Position numbers and translations under genes: made by a program. Source: Paracoccus jeotgali (GTDB lineage Bacteria; Pseudomonadota; Alphaproteobacteria; Rhodobacterales; Rhodobacteraceae). Taken from it: a stretch of 64,000 nt of DNA. The stretch covers positions 2,460,501-2,524,500 of the forward strand of contig NZ_CP025583.1 of assembly GCF_002865605.1 (NCBI RefSeq), given 5' to 3'. Under the pieces are notes generated by a model. That model had not been told where the DNA came from. It was given only the letters and a program-made list of their open reading frames with translations, and did not search any database. Shown here piece by piece: positions 60,107 through 64,000 of this stretch (position 1 is its first letter; each line of letters begins with the position of its first letter).

Positions 60107-60793
60107 ATGGCCGGTCTGAAAAAGATACTGCTGGTGGACGACGAGGACGACCTGCGCGAGGCCCTGGCCGAGCAGATGATCGCGACCGAGGATTTCGACG
60201 TCCACGAGGCCGCCACCGGCGCCGAAGCGGTCGAGAAATGCAAGGGCGCGCTGTTCGATCTGGTGGTGCTGGATGTGGGCCTGCCCGACACCGACGGGCG
60301 CGAGCTGTGCAAGCGGCTGCGCAAGCAGGGCGTCAAATGCCCCATCGTCATGCTGACCGGCCACGACACCGATGCCGACACGATCCTGGGCCTCGATTCC
60401 GGCGCCAACGACTATATCACCAAGCCGTTCAAGTTCCCGGTCCTGCTGGCCCGGCTGCGCGCGCAGCTGCGGACCCATGAACAGTCCGAGGACGCGGTCT
60501 TCCGCCTTGGCCCCTATACCTTCAAGCCGTCGATGAAGATGCTGATCGACGACAAGGACCGCAAGATCCGCCTGACCGAGAAGGAAACCAACATCCTGAA
60601 ATACCTGTATCGGGCGCAGGATGCGGTGGTGGCGCGCGATGTGCTGCTGCACGAGGTCTGGGGCTATAACGCCGGCGTCACGACGCACACGCTGGAAACC
60701 CACATCTATCGCCTGCGCCAGAAGATCGAGCCCGACCCCTCGAACGCGCGCCTGCTGGTCACCGAAAGCGGCGGTTATCGGCTGGTCACCTGA
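60107..60793 (+). CDS. cenR: OmpR-family response regulator, CenR-like
   Basis: A 228-residue two-component regulator. The receiver domain has D11/D12, phosphoacceptor D56 in VVLDVGLPD, T84 in VMLTGH and K106 in DYITKPFKF. The OmpR-type winged helix (about 130-228) has LTEKETNILKYLYRA and VTTHTLETHIYRLRQKIEPDPSNARLL. The sequence closely fits the CenR group of Caulobacter and Rhodobacter, an essential regulator of envelope genes including tol-pal; the latter is from memory. No histidine kinase is adjacent. AATAACGGAGGG precedes the ATG. Two terminator-bearing elements follow. Confidence 0.88.
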   Translation: MAGLKKILLVDDEDDLREALAEQMIATEDFDVHEAATGAEAVEKCKGALFDLVVLDVGLPDTDGRELCKRLRKQGVKCPIVMLTGHDTDADTILGLDSGANDYITKPFKFPVLLARLRAQLRTHEQSEDAVFRLGPYTFKPSMKMLIDDKDRKIRLTEKETNILKYLYRAQDAVVARDVLLHEVWGYNAGVTTHTLETHIYRLRQKIEPDPSNARLLVTESGGYRLVT

Positions 60794-60841
60794 CGATGTG
60801 ACATTGCGGGGAACCTTGCCCGGCGACCGGTGTTGTCCCCG

Positions 60842-60913
60842 CGAAGCCCAGGTGCCGGGGATGCGGCGCCACCTCTCTCTCTCGAAGGGCCCCGGCATCG
60901 CCGGGGTCTTTTG
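60842..60913 (+). ncRNA. Candidate sRNA, copy 1 of a duplicated hairpin-terminator element
   Basis: CGAAGCCCAG, then hairpin 1 (GGTGCC, loop GGGGATGC, GGCGCC), a pyrimidine-rich linker (ACCTCTCTCTCTCGA) and a rho-independent terminator (CCCCGGC, ATC, GCCGGGG, TCTTTT). The same order of parts recurs in copy 2 with compensatory stem changes. It begins about 50 bases after the cenR stop, so it could be a processed cenR 3' end or have its own promoter. Confidence 0.45.
60888..60912 (+). terminator. Rho-independent terminator downstream of cenR (copy 1)
   Basis: CCCCGGC (60890-60896) pairs with GCCGGGG (60900-60906), followed by TCTTTT. It should end the cenR transcript. Confidence 0.85.
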
Positions 60914-60978
60914 CGTTTCCGGGGTCGGCCACCCCCCAGATCGGCAGTTTCCCGCGCATCGCAATTTCGCCGAAATGG

Positions 60979-60992
60979 CCCCGGAACCGGGG
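60979..60992. repeat. CCCCGG-AA-CCGGGG hairpin between the two copies
   Basis: A six-base perfect inverted repeat with a two-base centre. No T-run follows on either strand. It separates the two sRNA-like copies and has no clear function. Confidence 0.5.
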
Positions 60993-61014
60993 GGCGGGAT
61001 CGGGGTTATGCCCT

Positions 61015-61092
61015 CGAAGCCCAGTGACCGGGGACGCGGTCACACCCTCCCTGTCTCGACTGGCCCCGGCGCAAGCCGGGGCTTTCTTTTTC
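61015..61092 (+). ncRNA. Candidate sRNA, copy 2 of a duplicated hairpin-terminator element
   Basis: CGAAGCCCAG, identical to copy 1, then hairpin 1 with a different stem but the same loop class (GTGACC, GGGGACGC, GGTCAC), a linker containing ACCCTCCCTGTCTCGA and a stronger terminator (GCCCCGGC, GCAA, GCCGGGGC, TTTCTTTTT). It is separated from the cenR terminator, so it needs its own promoter if transcribed. It converges on the MFS gene, whose stop is at 61107. Confidence 0.5.
61062..61092 (+). terminator. Rho-independent terminator (copy 2)
   Basis: GCCCCGGC (61063-61070), loop GCAA, GCCGGGGC (61075-61082), then TTTCTTTTTC. Eight perfect pairs and a long T-run make it one of the strongest terminators in the window. 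Confidence 0.9.
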
Positions 61093-61106
61093 TGCGGGCC
61101 CCGCGG

Positions 61107-62417
61107 TCAGCCCAGGGCCTTGTCGCGGGTCTCGGTCCGGACCAGCAGCAGCGCCAGCGCCGCGATGGCCAGCAGCGCCGCGAAGACGCCGATGGCGAAA
61201 CCAAAGCTGCGGGCAAAGGCAAATGTCAGCAGGGACGGCGCCAGCACCCCGCCCAGCCGCGCCACCGCCGAGGCCGTGCCCATGCCGGTGCCGCGCAGGT
61301 TGGTCGGGTAAAGCTCGGGCGTGAAGGCATACAGCGCGCCCCATGTCCCCAGCAGCGCAAAGCTCATCACGATCAGCGAGGCGGCGACCAGCGTCGGGTT
61401 CAGCGACAGCGTGAACAGGAAACACGCCAGCGCGGACAGCAGCAGAAAGCCCATCAGCGTGGGCCGGCGGCCCCACCGCTCGACCCCGTAAGCGGCCAGC
61501 GCATAGCCCGGCACCTGCGCCAGCGCGAGGATCACGAGGAAGCCATAGCCGCGCACCCAGCCCATGCCCTCGCTGGCCAGCCAACCGGGCACCCAGACAA
61601 AGACGCCGTAATAGGACAGCGAGACCAGGAACCACACCACCAGCACGCCGATGGTGGGCATCCGCAGGCTGCCGGCGAATATCGAGCGCGGCGCACCGGG
61701 CGGCGGCGGGGCCAGCCGCAGCGTCACCTCGGGCCCCAGCGGCGCGGCGCCGTTGCGGGCCAGCACCCGGTTCACCACCTGTCGCGCCTGATCTGGGCGC
61801 CCGGCCTTCAGCAGATACATGGGCGATTCCGGCACCCACAGGCGCAGGAAGATCCCGATCAGCGCCGGCAGCGCCGCGACCACAAAGATCCAGCGCCACG
61901 GCGCGGTGGCGCCCTGCGTGGCCGCGATCCATGCGGTCAGCGCCACGATGATGGTGCCCACGGCCCAGAACCCTTCCAGCAGCACCAGCCAGCGGCCCCG
62001 GTTCTTGGGCGGCAGGAACTCGGCCATCATCGCGTAATCCACGGGCAACGTGCCGCCGACCGCGACCCCGGTCAGGAACCGCAGCACCAGAAGCGAGCCG
62101 AAGCCCGGCGCAAAGGCCGAGGCGAGGCCAAAGATCGCATCCGCCGTCACCGTCGCCAGCAGCACGTTGCGCCGCCCCCAGCGATCCGCGACCCGGCCAA
62201 AGACGAAGGCGCCCAGGAACATGCCCAGAAAGAACAGTGTCCCGATCTGCAGCGCCGCCGCCCGTTCCAGCCCGAAACTGGCCGCGACCGAGGGCGCGGC
62301 AAAGCCCACCGCGATGACCTGCATGGCATCCGCCGCCCAGACCAGCCCAAAGATCCCCAGCAGCCGGATCTGGAACGGTCCCGCCCCACCCCGCGCCAGC
62401 GCGTCGTCGATTGTCAT
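61107..62417 (-). CDS. MFS transporter, SV2/sugar-porter-like
   Basis: A 436-residue inner-membrane transporter with twelve helices. The motif GRVADRWGRRNVLL in the loop after helix 2 and PESPMYLLKAGR in the middle are of the sugar porter/SV2-like MFS group, and ELYPTNLRGTGMG near 365 is the matching second-half motif. Members import organic acids, aromatic compounds or sugars; the substrate is unknown. The start at MTIDDAL is likely, although an ATG 15 bases upstream also has a ribosome binding site. It converges with the sRNA-like elements and diverges from xthA. Confidence 0.85.
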   Translation of the reverse strand: MTIDDALARGGAGPFQIRLLGIFGLVWAADAMQVIAVGFAAPSVAASFGLERAAALQIGTLFFLGMFLGAFVFGRVADRWGRRNVLLATVTADAIFGLASAFAPGFGSLLVLRFLTGVAVGGTLPVDYAMMAEFLPPKNRGRWLVLLEGFWAVGTIIVALTAWIAATQGATAPWRWIFVVAALPALIGIFLRLWVPESPMYLLKAGRPDQARQVVNRVLARNGAAPLGPEVTLRLAPPPPGAPRSIFAGSLRMPTIGVLVVWFLVSLSYYGVFVWVPGWLASEGMGWVRGYGFLVILALAQVPGYALAAYGVERWGRRPTLMGFLLLSALACFLFTLSLNPTLVAASLIVMSFALLGTWGALYAFTPELYPTNLRGTGMGTASAVARLGGVLAPSLLTFAFARSFGFAIGVFAALLAIAALALLLVRTETRDKALG

Positions 62418-62546
62418 TCGCCCATCCCCCACCTTGTCTGGCCCGTGGTTTTAACGCCCGAAGCGCCCCCGGCAAGGGGTTTTGCCGCGATCTCGACAGT
62501 TGGGGAATGTATCGCTAGTCTGCGCGCCCTGACAGAAAGGCCGCCC

Positions 62547-63332
62547 ATGTTCAGCATTGCCACCTGGAATATCAACTCGGTCCGGTTGCGCGCCGGGCTG
62601 GTCGAGCGTCTGCTGCGCGACGAGGCGCCGGATGTGCTGTGCCTGCAGGAGATCAAGTCTCCGGTCGACAAGGTGCCGCTGGAGGGCTTTGCCGCGGCGG
62701 GCTATCGCTACATGGTCGCGCGCGGGCAAAAGGGCTATAACGGCGTGGCGATCCTGTCGCGGCTGCCGCTGCAGGATGCGGGCGACCGCGACTATGCCGG
62801 GCTGGGCCACGCCCGCCAGGTCGCGGCGCGGCTGGAGAACGGCGTCACCATCCACAACTTCTACGTCCCCGCCGGCGGCGATATCGCCGACCGCGAGCAG
62901 AACGTGAAATTCGGGCAAAAGCTGGATTTCCTGACCGAGATGCGCGACGTCTTCCACGCCGAGCGGCCGCAGAAATCCATCCTCGTCGGCGATCTGAACA
63001 TCGCCCCGCGCGAGGATGACGTGTGGTCGCACAAGCAACTGCTCAAGGTCGTCAGCCACACCCCGGTCGAGGTCGAGCATCTGGGCGCCGCGCAGGACGC
63101 CGGCGGCTGGGTGGACATCACCCGGCAGGACATTCCGCAGGGGCAGCTTTACTCCTGGTGGTCCTATCGCGCCCGCGACTGGGACGCGGCGGATCGCGGG
63201 CGGCGGCTGGATCACATCTGGGCCACGCCCGATATCAGCAATGCCGGCCATGGCAGCCGCATCCTGCGCCCGGTGCGCGGGTGGGACCAGCCCTCGGACC
63301 ATGTCCCGGTCTTTGCCAGCTTCGATCTGTAA
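62547..63332 (+). CDS. xthA: Exodeoxyribonuclease III
   Basis: A 261-residue AP endonuclease/3'-phosphatase. The active-site residues are in place: N8 in ATWNINSVR, E35 in CLQEIKSP, the GDLNIAPREDDVW segment with Asp and Asn, and the C-terminal PSDHVPVFASF with the catalytic His. AAAGG precedes the ATG at 62547. It diverges from the MFS gene and precedes the thioredoxin gene by about 60 bases. Confidence 0.95.
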   Translation: MFSIATWNINSVRLRAGLVERLLRDEAPDVLCLQEIKSPVDKVPLEGFAAAGYRYMVARGQKGYNGVAILSRLPLQDAGDRDYAGLGHARQVAARLENGVTIHNFYVPAGGDIADREQNVKFGQKLDFLTEMRDVFHAERPQKSILVGDLNIAPREDDVWSHKQLLKVVSHTPVEVEHLGAAQDAGGWVDITRQDIPQGQLYSWWSYRARDWDAADRGRRLDHIWATPDISNAGHGSRILRPVRGWDQPSDHVPVFASFDL

Positions 63333-63395
63333 CCGCCCCTTTCGCCTGTCGCCCGGACGCCCCATATTGGCGCAAACACAGATGCAGAGGTTCTC

Positions 63396-64000
63396 ATGCT
63401 GATTGGACAAGCCAGCGACGCCCCGCAGACCGGCGCCTATATCAAGGACGTGACCGAGGCCGATTTCATGGCCGAAGTGATCGAGAAGTCGATGGAGGTG
63501 CCGGTCATCGTCGATTTCTGGGCGCCGTGGTGCGGCCCCTGCAAGACGCTCGGCCCCCTGCTGGAAGCCGAGGTGACGCGGGCCAAGGGCCGGGTCGTCA
63601 TGGCCAAGGTCAATGTCGATGAAAACCAGATGATCGCCGGGCAGCTGCGCGTGCAGTCGATCCCGACCGTCTTCGCCTTTTACAAGGGCCAGCCGGTCGA
63701 TGCGTTCCAGGGCGCGCTGCCGCAGGGCCAGATCAAGCAGTTCGTGGACAAGCTGACGGCGCTGTCCGGCGATGATGGCGGACTGGCCGAGGCGCTGGAA
63801 GCGGCGGAGGCGATGCTGGCCGAGGGCGCGCATGACGACGCGGCCGAGACCTTTCAGGCCATCGTCGGCGAGGAGCCCGAGAATGCCGAGGCCTGGGGCG
63901 GGCTGATCCGCGCACGGCTGGCGGGTGGCGACGCCGATGCCGCCGATCAGGCGCTGTCGCAGGTGCCCGCAGCCATCGCCAAATCCGCCCCGGTCGAGGC
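63396..64000 (+). CDS. Thioredoxin-TPR chaperone CnoX/YbbN-like (truncated by window end)
   Basis: At least 201 residues are visible, running off the window. The N-terminal thioredoxin domain (about 15-125) has the active site WCGPC with C46 and C49, and a cis-Pro in QSIPTVFAF. After it come helical repeats of the TPR_20 type (from about 135, AEALEAAEAMLAEGAHDDAAETFQAI). This is the pattern of CnoX/YbbN, a holdase that works with the chaperonin; in many alphaproteobacteria it keeps the redox cysteines. AGAGG precedes the ATG. Confidence 0.9.
   Translation, partial: MLIGQASDAPQTGAYIKDVTEADFMAEVIEKSMEVPVIVDFWAPWCGPCKTLGPLLEAEVTRAKGRVVMAKVNVDENQMIAGQLRVQSIPTVFAFYKGQPVDAFQGALPQGQIKQFVDKLTALSGDDGGLAEALEAAEAMLAEGAHDDAAETFQAIVGEEPENAEAWGGLIRARLAGGDADAADQALSQVPAAIAKSAPVE

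Noticed and set aside
60621..62546. In-frame extension upstream of xthA
   Set aside because: It runs through cenR in another frame, the terminators and the antisense of the MFS gene; the real xthA start is 62547 with a ribosome binding site.

Overview
The window looks like chromosomal DNA of a high-GC alphaproteobacterium of the Rhodobacteraceae, most likely Paracoccus or a close relative. The evidence is the gene order rpsT-dnaA-dnaN-recF-gyrB, a mutM/ubiE-ubiB divergent pair, a Mur-type Fur protein beside sitABCD, an N-terminally extended GTP cyclohydrolase II, a CenR-like response regulator, DUF3035 and DUF1674 proteins, and very high GC throughout. This is inferred from gene content, not from a database search. 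No rRNA or tRNA gene was recognised. Almost everything is core chromosome; the only clear accessory patch is about 4.43-6.45 kb.

Layout. 1-0.36 kb: structured noncoding DNA of unknown identity. 0.37-4.4 kb: a luciferase-like flavin oxidoreductase divergent from AMP nucleosidase, then an HU protein and a DMT transporter. 4.43-6.45 kb: an IS110-family element with a structured 3' flank, then a frameshifted GNAT acetyltransferase. 6.5-14.4 kb (minus strand): an outer-membrane beta-barrel protein, then gyrB, recF, dnaN, dnaA and rpsT. 14.6-18.6 kb: enoyl-CoA hydratase and mutM, divergent from ubiE-ubiB. 18.6-23.5 kb (minus): SH3-domain protein and VIT1-type transporter, dxs-ispA-xseB isoprenoid cluster, and a DUF3775 protein. 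23.6-25.7 kb: mutL and a small glycine-zipper lipoprotein.

25.8-34.75 kb (minus): rsmB, a heparinase II/III-family protein, purH, lspA, a DUF3035 lipoprotein and two M16 peptidase-like subunits form one likely transcription path with stop/start overlaps. A small SDHAF4-like gene diverges from rsmB. 35.0-46.8 kb (minus): folD, then suhB-ybgC-tolQ-tolR-tolA-tolB-pal-cpoB-tilS-ftsH, the complete Tol-Pal envelope machine plus tRNA-lysidine synthase and the FtsH protease. 46.9-51.9 kb: metR-like regulator divergent from metF, a DUF2235 hydrolase, an ornithine/lysine decarboxylase and a periplasmic PRC-barrel protein. 52.0-56.1 kb: a Mn/Fe ABC transporter (sitABCD) divergent from its likely regulator Mur.

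56.2-64.0 kb: an aspartate-semialdehyde dehydrogenase homologue that has lost both catalytic residues, a type IB topoisomerase, an L,D-transpeptidase overlapping a GTP cyclohydrolase II, a CenR-like response regulator followed by two tandem hairpin-plus-terminator elements that look like small RNAs, an MFS transporter, xthA, and a thioredoxin/TPR protein cut by the window end.

The strongest candidates for something undescribed are the duplicated sRNA-like element at 60842-61092 and the catalytically dead ASADH paralogue at 56199-57221. Next come the structured RNA flanking the IS110 transposase, the basic N-terminal extension of LspA, and a 26-residue membrane peptide between folD and ftsH.
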